A stretch of 64,000 nt of DNA, taken from contig NZ_CP074380.1 in NCBI RefSeq assembly GCF_022695595.1, forward strand, positions 992,001 to 1,056,000, read 5' to 3'. The position numbers were made by a program, and so were the translations under genes. Origin of the DNA: Streptomyces sp. MST-110588 (lineage in GTDB: Bacteria; Actinomycetota; Actinomycetes; Streptomycetales; Streptomycetaceae). The notes under the pieces were generated by a model that was given only the letters and a program-made list of their open reading frames with translations, was not told where the DNA came from and made no database searches. How positions within the stretch are numbered: position 1 is the stretch's first letter; each line of letters opens with the position of its first letter. Of this stretch, positions 12,499 to 20,737 are shown piece after piece.

Positions 12499-13409
12499 CA
12501 GCCGCGGTTGGCGTACCGCTCCGACTCGGGGAGGGTGTCGCAGTTGATGCCGACCATGGCCTCGCCGAGGTTGCGGGAGACGTCCGCGATGACCTTGGGG
12601 TCGTCGTAGAAGGTGGTGGCCTTCACGATCGCGGCGGCGCGCTTGGCCGGGTCGCCGGACTTGAAGATGCCCGAGCCCACGAACACGCCCTCGGCGCCGA
12701 GCTGGCGCATCAGCGCGGCGTCCGCCGGGGTGGCCACGCCGCCCGCGGAGAACAGCACGACCGGCAGCTTGCCCAGCTCGGCGACCTCCTTGACCAGCTC
12801 GAAGGGGGCACGCAGCTCCTTGGCGGCGGCGTACAGCTCGTTGTTGTCGCAGCCGCGCAGCTTGGCGATCTCACCCTTGATCTGGCGCAGGTGGCGGACG
12901 GCCTCGACCACGTTGCCGGTGCCGGCCTCACCCTTGGAACGGATCATGGCCGCGCCCTCGGCGATCCGGCGCAGCGCCTCGCCCAGGTTGGTGGCGCCAC
13001 ACACGAACGGGGTGGTGAAGGCCCACTTGTCCGAGTGGTTGACCTCGTCGGCCGGGGTGAGGACCTCGGACTCGTCGATGTAGTCGACGCCGAGGGACTG
13101 GAGCACCTGGGCCTCGACGAAGTGACCGATGCGGGACTTGGCCATGACCGGGATGGAGACGGCGTCGATGATGCCGTCGATCATGTCGGGGTCGGACATA
13201 CGGGCCACGCCGCCGTCCTTGCGGATGTCCGCGGGGACGCGCTCCAGGGCCATGACCGCCACGGCGCCGGCGTCCTCGGCGATCTTCGCCTCCTCCGGCG
13301 TGACGACGTCCATGATCACGCCGCCCTTGAGCTGCTCGGCCATGCCGCGCTTGACGCGGGCGGTTCCGGTCTCGGGGTTCGGCTGCGTGCTGGTGGGCGT
13401 GCTCGACAC
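12495..13409 (-). CDS. pdxS: Pyridoxal 5'-phosphate synthase lyase subunit PdxS
   Basis: PdxS forms the beta/alpha-barrel dodecamer that condenses ribose 5-phosphate, glyceraldehyde 3-phosphate and PdxT-derived ammonia into PLP. The 304-residue protein has [31 protein letters not shown] and the active-site lysine region around [16 protein letters not shown]. The start is GTG with GAGGT upstream. First gene of a pdxS-pdxT unit. Confidence 0.97.
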   Translation of the reverse strand: MSSTPTSTQPNPETGTARVKRGMAEQLKGGVIMDVVTPEEAKIAEDAGAVAVMALERVPADIRKDGGVARMSDPDMIDGIIDAVSIPVMAKSRIGHFVEAQVLQSLGVDYIDESEVLTPADEVNHSDKWAFTTPFVCGATNLGEALRRIAEGAAMIRSKGEAGTGNVVEAVRHLRQIKGEIAKLRGCDNNELYAAAKELRAPFELVKEVAELGKLPVVLFSAGGVATPADAALMRQLGAEGVFVGSGIFKSGDPAKRAAAIVKATTFYDDPKVIADVSRNLGEAMVGINCDTLPESERYANRGW

Positions 13410-13530
13410 GGTGTGACCTCACTAAGTGGGGGCGGTTGCGCTTCGCGGCCCACACAACCGTTTGTGAGCGTCAGGTGAAAAGAGCCAATTGCAGGACGGT
13501 GGCTCGTCGGCGGATCACCGGGCGTCCTGG

Positions 13531-13608
13531 GGCGTACGCTCTCAGCTCCCGGTCGGGACGTACGCTCTCGGCCCCCGATCGGGACGTACGCTCTCGGCCG
13601 CCCGGTGA
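13531..13608. repeat. Three tandem 26-bp repeats upstream of pdxS
   Basis: The units are 13531-13556, 13557-13582 and 13583-13608. Each begins with GACGTACGCTCTC or a one-base variant and ends in a CGATCGG or CGGTCGG-like stretch. They fill the space between the stop of the upstream minus-strand gene (13611) and the pdxS leader. Each unit includes the palindrome CGTACG. No coding role is apparent. Confidence 0.8.
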
Positions 13609-13610
13609 CG

Positions 13611-14156
13611 TCAGCGGTCGGCCGCGCGGTCGTCCAGGACCGCCGGCGGCTCGTCGTCCATCTCGAAGGCCATCGGGAACGGCGCGTGCCCGGCCAGCCG
13701 GAACCACCGCACCACCCGGTGACGGCGCACCGCGCGGGCCGCCCGTACGGCATCGTTGTGGAACCGCCGGGCCATCGGGACCCGGCGTACGGCCGCGGTC
13801 AGCTCGGTGACCGTCTGCTCACCGCCGGGCGCCTCCCGTACGGCGTCGACCTGCCGCTCGTCGTCGAAGACCGCCCGCAGGGCCTGGCTGAGCGCGCTCT
13901 CGGCGACCTCCCGCTGCTCCTCCTCGGCCTGCCGGGCCTCGTGCGCCGCCTCGTACAGCACGATCGAGGCCGCCGGGTCCAGGATCCCGGATGTCCCCAG
14001 CTCCTGCGCCACCGACGCCCGGCGCAGCAGTTGCGCGTCCAGCGCCGCCCGGGCCGCGTCGATGCGGGCGTGCAGCCGGTCCAGCCGCCCCGCGGTCCAG
14101 CTCAGGTAGATGCCGATGAGGACGACGGCGGCGGCGATCCAGATCAAAGTGGTCAC
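13611..14156 (-). CDS. Small anchored protein with coiled coil, function unknown
   Basis: This 181-residue protein begins with one membrane helix (about residues 4-20, LIWIAAAVVLIGIYLSW). It is followed by a helical Arg/Ala/Glu-rich segment with RLDRLHARIDAARAALDAQL, reminiscent of LemA-type proteins, and a conserved AVRRVPMARRFHNDAVRAAR stretch near residues 122-142. The middle acidic part YEAAHEARQAEEEQREV should form coiled coil. It is an expected neighbour between pdxS and the PIM cassette in streptomycetes. No enzymatic motif is seen. Confidence 0.85.
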   Translation of the reverse strand: MTTLIWIAAAVVLIGIYLSWTAGRLDRLHARIDAARAALDAQLLRRASVAQELGTSGILDPAASIVLYEAAHEARQAEEEQREVAESALSQALRAVFDDERQVDAVREAPGGEQTVTELTAAVRRVPMARRFHNDAVRAARAVRRHRVVRWFRLAGHAPFPMAFEMDDEPPAVLDDRAADR

Positions 14157-14446
14157 GCCGGGTCACAGTACCGGCCGCCGCGATCGGCGCGTGGGCGGAT
14201 ACCGGGGTGGAGGCGGAGGTGGACGCGGGGGTGGAGGCCGGGGGTGGAGGCCGGGCCGCCGGAACCCACCCTGGCTCCGATCCGCCCGGCCGGCCCCGTA
14301 CCTAACGTTTTTGGTACGGGCCAGGTGGCCGTACGCCGCCCGGCCCGGCGAGGACCCCGGCTCCCGGCGGGAGCACAGCCCCGGTGAGAACCGGTCTTCG
14401 GTCTTCGGCGGACATATCCGGTGCGCGTCATTCAGGAGGCCGCCCC

Positions 14447-15265
14447 ATGGCACAGCCCGCACAGGCCGCGCAGGCCGCACAGCCCGCACAGGCCGCCGGC
14501 CGCGGCCCCTGGGGCCCGCTCGCCCGCACCCTGGCCGTGAACCTCTTCGCGCCGCTCGTCCTTTTCGCCCTCCTGCGGGCCCACGGCGCCGCGCAGTGGT
14601 CGGCGCTGCTGATCAGCAGCGCGGTCCCGGCACTGCGCATCATCTGGACGCTGGCCGTCCACCGCCGGGCGGACGGGTTCGACCTGTTCGTCCTCGGCAT
14701 GCTCCTCGTGTCCGCCGGTACGTCGCTGATCAGCGGGAGTCCGCGGGTGCTGCTGCTCAAGGACGTGGGACTGTCGGCGGCGCTGGGTCTGTGGATCGTG
14801 GGCTCGCTGCGCGCACGGCGCCCGTTCGCGTACGAGTTCGGCGTCCGGCTGCGCGGCGGGGCCACGGCAGCGGACCGCGACCGGCTGTGGCGGGAGTCCC
14901 CGGCCCTGCGGCACGGACTGCGTACCCTGACCGCCATCTGGGGCGCCGGTCAGTTGCTGGACGCGGGCGTGGGTGTCCTGACGTCCCTGACGCTCCCCGT
15001 CGACGTCGTTCCGTTCGTCGGACGGATCCAGACGCTGGTGGTGTTCGGCGCCACGGTGCTGGTCACCCTGCGCTACGCCCGGCGCTTCCGCGCCCGGTAC
15101 GGCATCTCCCTGCTCGGGACGCGCGCCACTGCCGCACCCGGCCGCCCCGCTCCGGCTCGCCCGCCCGGCTCCGGGACGCCGTCCTCGGCCGCCGTCGCCG
15201 TATCCCCCGCTCCCCGCGTCACGGCCGGGAAGGGCGCCGGAAAGGGACCGCGCCCGGCACCGTGA
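14447..15265 (+). CDS. VC0807-like membrane protein
   Basis: This 272-residue protein has an ATG preceded seven bases upstream by AGGAGG. An Ala/Gln-rich N-terminus precedes five or six hydrophobic segments (for example LAVNLFAPLVLFALL, ALLISSAVPALRIIWTLAV, VLGMLLVSAGTSLISG). The pattern and the PRVLLLKDVGLSAALGLWIV stretch match the VC0807/septation-protein-like membrane family, whose function is unknown. The last 50 residues are Pro/Ala-rich and probably cytoplasmic. It faces away from the minus-strand neighbours on both sides, so it is a single-gene unit. Confidence 0.8.
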   Translation: MAQPAQAAQAAQPAQAAGRGPWGPLARTLAVNLFAPLVLFALLRAHGAAQWSALLISSAVPALRIIWTLAVHRRADGFDLFVLGMLLVSAGTSLISGSPRVLLLKDVGLSAALGLWIVGSLRARRPFAYEFGVRLRGGATAADRDRLWRESPALRHGLRTLTAIWGAGQLLDAGVGVLTSLTLPVDVVPFVGRIQTLVVFGATVLVTLRYARRFRARYGISLLGTRATAAPGRPAPARPPGSGTPSSAAVAVSPAPRVTAGKGAGKGPRPAP

Positions 15266-15366
15266 CGGCAGCCGCGTCCGCGGCCGGCCCGCTCCCGGGC
15301 GACGGGCCGCGCCGCTCCTGGACAGGGGGCCGCGCCGCTCCCGGGCGGCGGGCCGCGCCGGCCGCC

Positions 15367-16527
15367 TCAGTCGCGGGCCAGCCCCCACCGCCCGCGCAGA
15401 CCCGTCCGCTCGTCGGTGGCCACCGACCGCGCCCCGTCGGTCACCGTCTCGTACACGGCCAGGATGTCCGCGCCGACCGTGGACCAGTCGAAGCGGCGTA
15501 CGTGCCGGCTGCCCCGCTCGCGGAGTTCCGCGAGCCGGCCGGGGTCGCCCAGGAGCCGGACGGCCGCGGCGGCGAGCGCGTCCGCGTCCTCGTTGGCGAA
15601 GAGTTCGCCCGCCGCGCCCTGGTCCAGGACCTGGGCGAACGCGTCCAGGTCGCTGGCCAGGACCGGCGCGCCGGCCGACATCGCCTCGACGAGGATGATG
15701 CCGAAGGACTCGCCGCCGGTGTTGGGGGCGACGTAGAGATCGACGCTGCGCAGCAGGCGGGCCTTGTCCTCGTCGCTGACCATGCCCAGGAACTCCACCC
15801 GCGAGCGCAGCTCGGCGGGCAGGCCGGCGACGGCTTCTTCCTCGTCGCCGCGGCCGGCGACCAGCAGCCGGGCGTCGGGGACCGCCGCCAGGATGGCGGG
15901 CAGGGCCCGCATCAGGACGGGCAGGCCCTTGCGGGGTTCGTCGATGCGGCCTATGAAACCGATCGTGGCCCCCTGCCACTGCGGCTTCGGCTCGGCGTTC
16001 GCGAAGAACTCGACGTCCACGCCGTTGGGGATGACGACCGCGTCGCCGCCCAGGTGCTCGACCAGGGTGCGCCGGGCGTACTCGCTGACCGCGATCCGCG
16101 CGCTGATCTTCTCCAGGGCGGGCTGGAGGATCGGGTAGGCGGCGATCATGACGCGGGAGCGCGGGTTGGAGGTGTGGAAGGTGGCGACGATGGGGCCCTG
16201 CGCCGCCCAGCAGGCGAGCAGTCCGACCGAAGGGGTGCCCGGTTCGTGGATGTGCAGCACGTCGAAGTCGCCGTCGTGCAGCCAGCGGCGGACCCGGGCG
16301 GCGGAGAGCAGACCGAAGTTGAGCCGGGCCACCGAACCGTTGTAGGGCACCGGTACGGCACGTCCGGCGGAGACCACGTACGGCGGAAGCGGTGTCCCCT
16401 CATCCGCCGGGGCGAGTACGGAGACTTCGTGGCCGCGCCGGATCAGATGCTCGGCGAGGTCCCGTACGTGGAACTGGACGCCTCCGGGGACGTCCCAGGA
16501 GTACGGGCAGACGATCCCGATCCTCAA
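15367..16527 (-). CDS. GT4-family glycosyltransferase, PimA-like
   Basis: This 386-residue GT-B enzyme probably transfers mannose from GDP-mannose to phosphatidylinositol at the inner face of the membrane. It starts RIGIVCPYSWDVPGGVQFHV, the usual PimA opening. It has IPNGVDVEFF, GRIDEPRKGLPVLMRALP and the nucleotide-sugar motif ESFGIILVEAMSAGAPVLAS. The start codon is TTG, overlapping the acyltransferase stop as TTGA. The neighbours, a phosphatidylinositol synthase and a PIM-type acyltransferase, strongly support this specificity. Confidence 0.92.
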   Translation of the reverse strand: MRIGIVCPYSWDVPGGVQFHVRDLAEHLIRRGHEVSVLAPADEGTPLPPYVVSAGRAVPVPYNGSVARLNFGLLSAARVRRWLHDGDFDVLHIHEPGTPSVGLLACWAAQGPIVATFHTSNPRSRVMIAAYPILQPALEKISARIAVSEYARRTLVEHLGGDAVVIPNGVDVEFFANAEPKPQWQGATIGFIGRIDEPRKGLPVLMRALPAILAAVPDARLLVAGRGDEEEAVAGLPAELRSRVEFLGMVSDEDKARLLRSVDLYVAPNTGGESFGIILVEAMSAGAPVLASDLDAFAQVLDQGAAGELFANEDADALAAAAVRLLGDPGRLAELRERGSRHVRRFDWSTVGADILAVYETVTDGARSVATDERTGLRGRWGLARD

Positions 16528-17462
16528 GGCTTCTCCGTTCGCGAAGCGGCGTCCTCACGCGGCTCCAGGTCGGCCAGCCACAGGCGCTGGAGCATGTGCC
16601 AGTCCTGCGGGTGCTCGGCGATGCCGGAGGCGAAGGCGTCGGCCATCTCCTGCGTCATCACGGCGGCCTTTTCCGCGGGGGTGCCGGTCTGGGGTACTTC
16701 GATCTCCGGGTGCACCCGCCCCCGCATGACGGGTGTTCCGTCGTACCACAGGGTGACCGGCAGCAGCAGGGCGCCGGTCCGTACGGCGAGCATGGCGGGC
16801 CCGGCCGGCATCTTGGCGGCCTCGCCGAAGAACTTCACCTCGATGCCGGAGCTGGACAGGTCGCGGTCGGCGACCAGGCAGACCAGGCCGCCGGCCCGCA
16901 GCCGCCTGGCCAGGGTGCCGAAGGCGGAGCCTCCGGTGTGCGGCAGGACCTCCATGCCCAGGCCCTTGCGGTAGGCGACGAAGCGGTCGTAGAGGCTCTC
17001 GGGTTTGAGGCGTTCGGCGACGGTGGTGAAGGGGACGCCGAGCTTGGTGGTGACCCAGACGCCCGCGAGGTCGTAGTTGCCCATGTGGGGCAGGGCGAGG
17101 ATGACGCCCCGGCCGCTTTTCAGCCCCTCTTCCAGGTAGTGCACGTCCTGGGGCGTGAAGCCGGTCTTGATGCGCTCCTTGCTCCAGGCGGGCAGGCGGA
17201 AGGACTCCATCCAGTAGCGCAGGTAGGAGCGCATCCCGGCCCGGGAGAGCTGGGCGAGCCGCTGCGGCGAGGCGTCGGGGACGACCCGGGCGAGGTTGGA
17301 CTCCAGGCGTCGTATGCCTTTGCCGCGGCGTTTCCAGGCCGCGTCGGCGATGGTGCGGCCGAGCCGTACGGCGACGGGCTCGGGCAGTTTCTTCACCGTG
17401 CTCCAGCCCAGGGCGTAGGCCCCGTCGGAGAGCTTGTCCGTGTCGATCTTCACGCGCTTCAC
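16524..17462 (-). CDS. Phosphatidylinositol-mannoside acyltransferase
   Basis: This 312-residue member of the lipid A/PIM acyltransferase family carries the catalytic HX4D motif in LALPHMGNYDLAGVW. It is expected to acylate a mannose of the PIM made by the downstream glycosyltransferase. GTG codons at 17462 and 17453 are both possible; the first overlaps the preceding stop as GTGA. It is the middle gene of a tightly coupled trio. Confidence 0.93.
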   Translation of the reverse strand: MKRVKIDTDKLSDGAYALGWSTVKKLPEPVAVRLGRTIADAAWKRRGKGIRRLESNLARVVPDASPQRLAQLSRAGMRSYLRYWMESFRLPAWSKERIKTGFTPQDVHYLEEGLKSGRGVILALPHMGNYDLAGVWVTTKLGVPFTTVAERLKPESLYDRFVAYRKGLGMEVLPHTGGSAFGTLARRLRAGGLVCLVADRDLSSSGIEVKFFGEAAKMPAGPAMLAVRTGALLLPVTLWYDGTPVMRGRVHPEIEVPQTGTPAEKAAVMTQEMADAFASGIAEHPQDWHMLQRLWLADLEPREDAASRTEKP

Positions 17463-18115
17463 GCGCCGTTCCCCCCTTGTGCGACGGCGTCGGCCTCGGC
17501 CGACTCGCGGCGTACGGTCACCACCCGCTGGGCGAGGGTGACGGCGCTGCCCAGGGCCACCACCCACAGGGCGACCGGCAGCAGGACATCGATGCGCGGC
17601 ACGCCGAACTTGTGCAGTCCGGACAGGCCGCAGGCGACCAGGGAGATGACCAGCCGCTCGGCCCGCTCCACCAGTCCGTTGACGTTCACCGGCAGTCCGA
17701 TGCTCTCGCCCCTGGCCTTGGTGTACGAGACCACCTGGCCGCTGGCGAGGCAGAAGATGGACACCGCGCACAGCCACAGGCTGTCCCCGCGCCCGGCGTA
17801 CCACAGCGCCAGCCCGCCGAAGATCGCCGAGTCGGCCACCCGGTCGAGGGTGGAGTCCAAGAAGGCGCCCCAGCGGCTGGAGCGGCCCAGTTGGCGTGCC
17901 ATGTTGCCGTCGACCAGGTCCGAGAAGACGAACAGGGTGATGACGATGGTGCCCCAGAAGAACTCGCCCCGGGGGTAGAAGACCAGGGCACCGGCCACCA
18001 CGCCTCCGGTACCGACGAGGGTGACCGCGTCCGGGCTGACGCCGAGACGGATGAGCAGGGCGGCGAACGGCGTGAGAACACGCGTGAAGAATGCACGCGC
18101 GTACTTGTTCAGCAT
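17459..18115 (-). CDS. Phosphatidylinositol (phosphate) synthase, CDP-alcohol phosphotransferase family
   Basis: This 218-residue membrane enzyme bears the complete CDP-alcohol phosphotransferase signature: DLVDGNMAR followed, after spacing, by GAFLDSTLDRVAD. It joins CDP-diacylglycerol to inositol 1-phosphate or inositol. About six membrane segments are visible. It is the first gene of the PIM cassette and its stop overlaps the acyltransferase start. Family and context point to the PI/PIP synthase and not to phosphatidylglycerophosphate synthase. Confidence 0.92.
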   Translation of the reverse strand: MLNKYARAFFTRVLTPFAALLIRLGVSPDAVTLVGTGGVVAGALVFYPRGEFFWGTIVITLFVFSDLVDGNMARQLGRSSRWGAFLDSTLDRVADSAIFGGLALWYAGRGDSLWLCAVSIFCLASGQVVSYTKARGESIGLPVNVNGLVERAERLVISLVACGLSGLHKFGVPRIDVLLPVALWVVALGSAVTLAQRVVTVRRESAEADAVAQGGNGA

Positions 18116-18393
18116 GGCCTTCCCGGAGGGTCGATACGGGCCGCGCGGTCAAGGGGCCACCGGCTGGCCCATCGTAGCCACGAGCTGCGGGCCCGCCGCG
18201 AACGCATCGCGGCGCAGCGTCGCGGCCCCTTCTCCCGCCGGTGTCCGCCGCTCCCGCCGCCGACGGCGCGTGGGGCCCGGCGGGCCGCCGGGTCCCCATG
18301 ATCCCTGATCGCCCCTTGTGCGATGTATGGACGCGCCATGACCTCGGTGGAAAGCTCGAATCACCGCAGAGTGTCGACCGGGAGGCGAGACAC

Positions 18394-20592
18394 ATGGGCG
18401 AGAAGACAGGCACACATCCAGGAGCCGCCGGCAGGGCAGCGGCGGCCGACCGGCCCTCCTCCGTACGGAACGTGGTGCTGGTCGGCCACAGTGGTTCCGG
18501 GAAGACGACCCTGGTGGAGGCCCTGGCGCTGGCATCGGGCGCGGTGAACCGGGCGGGGCGGGTGGAGGACGGCGGCGCTCTTTCGGACTACGACGAGATC
18601 GAGCACCGCCAGCAGCGCTCCGTACAGCTCTCCTTGGTGCCCGTCCAGTGGGGCGGAATCAAGGTGAACCTGCTGGACACTCCCGGTTACGCCGATTTCG
18701 TCGGCGAGCTGAGGGCCGGTCTGCGCGCCGCGGACGCGGCCCTTTTCGTGGTGTCCGCGGCGGACGGCGTGGACGGGGCGACCCGCATGGTGTGGGACGA
18801 GTGCGCGGCGGTGGGCATGCCCCGGGCGCTGGTGATCACGCACCTGGAGGCGGCCCGGTCCGACTTCGAGGAGATGACCGAGACCTGCCGGCGCAGCTTC
18901 GCGGGCGAGGACCCGGATGCCGTGCTCCCCCTGTACCTGCCGCTGTACGGGACGGCCGGCGCGGACGGCCACGCCCCGGTGCACGGCCTGATCGGCCTGC
19001 TCTCGCAGCGGGTCTTCGACTACTCCTCGGGCGTACGGACCGAGCGCGCGCCCGAGCCCGGCGAGCTGCCGCTCATCGAGGAGCACCGCAACCGCCTCAT
19101 CGAGGGGATCATCGCCGAGAGCGAGGACGAGTCCCTCATGGACCGCTACCTCGGCGGCGAGAACATCGACGTCAAGACGCTCGTGGGGGACCTGGAGACC
19201 GCGGTGGCGCGCGGGAGGTTCCACCCCGTGCTGGCCGCGGCGCCCGCCGCCGACGGCGCCAAGCAGGGCCTGGGCACCGTCGAACTGCTGGACCTGATCA
19301 CCGGGGGCTTCCCGACCCCGGCCGAGCGCCCCGCGCCCGAGGTCACCTCCCCCGACGGCAGGCCCCGCCCGCCGATCACCTGCGACCCCGACGGTCCGCT
19401 GGTGGCCGAGGTGGTCAAGACCTCCTCCGACCCCTACGTCGGCCGGCTCTCGCTCGTACGTGTCTTCTCCGGCACCCTGCGGCCGGACGAGACCGTGCAC
19501 GTCTCGGGCCACGGCCTCCAGGACCGGGGCCATGAGGACCACGACGTCGACGAGCGGGTCGGGGCCCTGTCCTCCCCGTTCGGCAAGGTCCAGCGCTCGC
19601 TGTCCAAGGCCATCGCCGGTGACCTGGCGTGTGTGGCGAAGCTGGCACGCGCCGAGACCGGGGACACCCTCTCCTCCAAGGACACCCCGCTGCTGGTGGA
19701 GCCGTGGACGATGCCGGACCCGCTGCTGCCGGTGGCCATCCAGGCGCACAGCAAGCCCGACGAGGACAAGCTCTCGCAGGGCCTGGCGCGGCTGGTGGCC
19801 GAGGACCCGACGATGCGGCTGGAGCACAATCAGGACACCCATCAGGTGGTGCTGTGGTGTCTGGGCGAGGCGCACGCCGATGTGGCGCTGGAGCGGCTGC
19901 GTGCCCGGTACGGAGTCCAGGTCGACACCGTGCCGTACAAGGTGCCGCTGCGGGAGACCTTCGGTGCCAAGTCGGCCGGGCGCGGCCGGCACGTCAAGCA
20001 GTCCGGCGGCCACGGGCAGTACGCGATCTGTGAGATCGAGGTGGAGCCGCTGCCGGGCGGCTCGGGTATCGAGTTCGTCGACAAGGTGGTGGGCGGCGCG
20101 GTGCCCCGGCAGTTCATCCCGTCGGTGGAGAAGGGCGTACGGGCCCAGGCCACCAAGGGTGTCGCCGCCGGGTATCCCCTGGTGGACGTGCGGGTCACGC
20201 TGCTGGACGGCAAGGCGCACTCGGTGGACTCCTCGGACGCCGCCTTCCAGACGGCGGGCGCGCTGGCGCTGCGGGAGGCGGCCACCGACGCCCGCATCCA
20301 CCTCCTGGAGCCGGTCGCGGAGGTGACGGTGCTGGTTCCGGACGAGTACGTGGGCGCGGTGATGAGCGACCTGTCGGGGCGGCGCGGCCGGGTGGTGGGC
20401 ACCGAGCAGTCGGGAGCGGGGCGCACGCTCGTACGGGCCGAGGTCCCCGAGATCGAGATCAGCAGGTACGCGGTGGACCTGCGCTCCCTCTCGCACGGCA
20501 CCGGGCGCTTCCACCGTTCCTATGCCCGGCACGAGCCGATGCCTCCTCAGTTGGTGACGAAGATCCGTGAACAGGAGGAGAACGAGGCCTAG
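18394..20592 (+). CDS. Elongation factor G-like GTPase (FusA2/EF-G2 type)
   Basis: This 732-residue translation-factor-family GTPase has its ATG at 18394 with GGAGG eight bases upstream. G1 is GHSGSGKT (residues 31-38) and G3 is DTPGYADF. The base-recognition motif, NKxD in true EF-G, reads THLE here (VITHLEAARSDF). Domains II to V follow, with the EF-G-like DKVVGGAVPRQFIPSVEKG in domain IV. The protein belongs to the non-essential EF-G-like branch found next to the PIM genes in streptomycetes. Its target and role are unclear. Confidence 0.9.
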   Translation: MGEKTGTHPGAAGRAAAADRPSSVRNVVLVGHSGSGKTTLVEALALASGAVNRAGRVEDGGALSDYDEIEHRQQRSVQLSLVPVQWGGIKVNLLDTPGYADFVGELRAGLRAADAALFVVSAADGVDGATRMVWDECAAVGMPRALVITHLEAARSDFEEMTETCRRSFAGEDPDAVLPLYLPLYGTAGADGHAPVHGLIGLLSQRVFDYSSGVRTERAPEPGELPLIEEHRNRLIEGIIAESEDESLMDRYLGGENIDVKTLVGDLETAVARGRFHPVLAAAPAADGAKQGLGTVELLDLITGGFPTPAERPAPEVTSPDGRPRPPITCDPDGPLVAEVVKTSSDPYVGRLSLVRVFSGTLRPDETVHVSGHGLQDRGHEDHDVDERVGALSSPFGKVQRSLSKAIAGDLACVAKLARAETGDTLSSKDTPLLVEPWTMPDPLLPVAIQAHSKPDEDKLSQGLARLVAEDPTMRLEHNQDTHQVVLWCLGEAHADVALERLRARYGVQVDTVPYKVPLRETFGAKSAGRGRHVKQSGGHGQYAICEIEVEPLPGGSGIEFVDKVVGGAVPRQFIPSVEKGVRAQATKGVAAGYPLVDVRVTLLDGKAHSVDSSDAAFQTAGALALREAATDARIHLLEPVAEVTVLVPDEYVGAVMSDLSGRRGRVVGTEQSGAGRTLVRAEVPEIEISRYAVDLRSLSHGTGRFHRSYARHEPMPPQLVTKIREQEENEA

Positions 20593-20621
20593 TTCGCACC
20601 GTGTGCCGGCGGCCGTCCATC

Positions 20622-20653
20622 CCCCTCCTGCGGGATGGACGGCGGCTGTACGC
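20622..20653 (+). terminator. Terminator after the EF-G-like gene
   Basis: A perfect 12-bp inverted repeat (GCCGTCCATCCC with its complement) encloses an 8-base loop, 30 bases after the stop codon. Confidence 0.8.
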
Positions 20654-20737
20654 TGAGAGCGCAGCTCAGCAGGTGTGCGACGGGCGGTGGCTGGGGAGAG
20701 ACCGCAGCAGCGGATGTGTGCGGCGATGGGGGCGTAA

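Noticed and set aside
14110..16974. A 954-codon plus-strand frame across several genes
   Set aside because: It crosses the VC0807-like gene out of frame and lies antisense to the PimA-like gene; no coherent protein.
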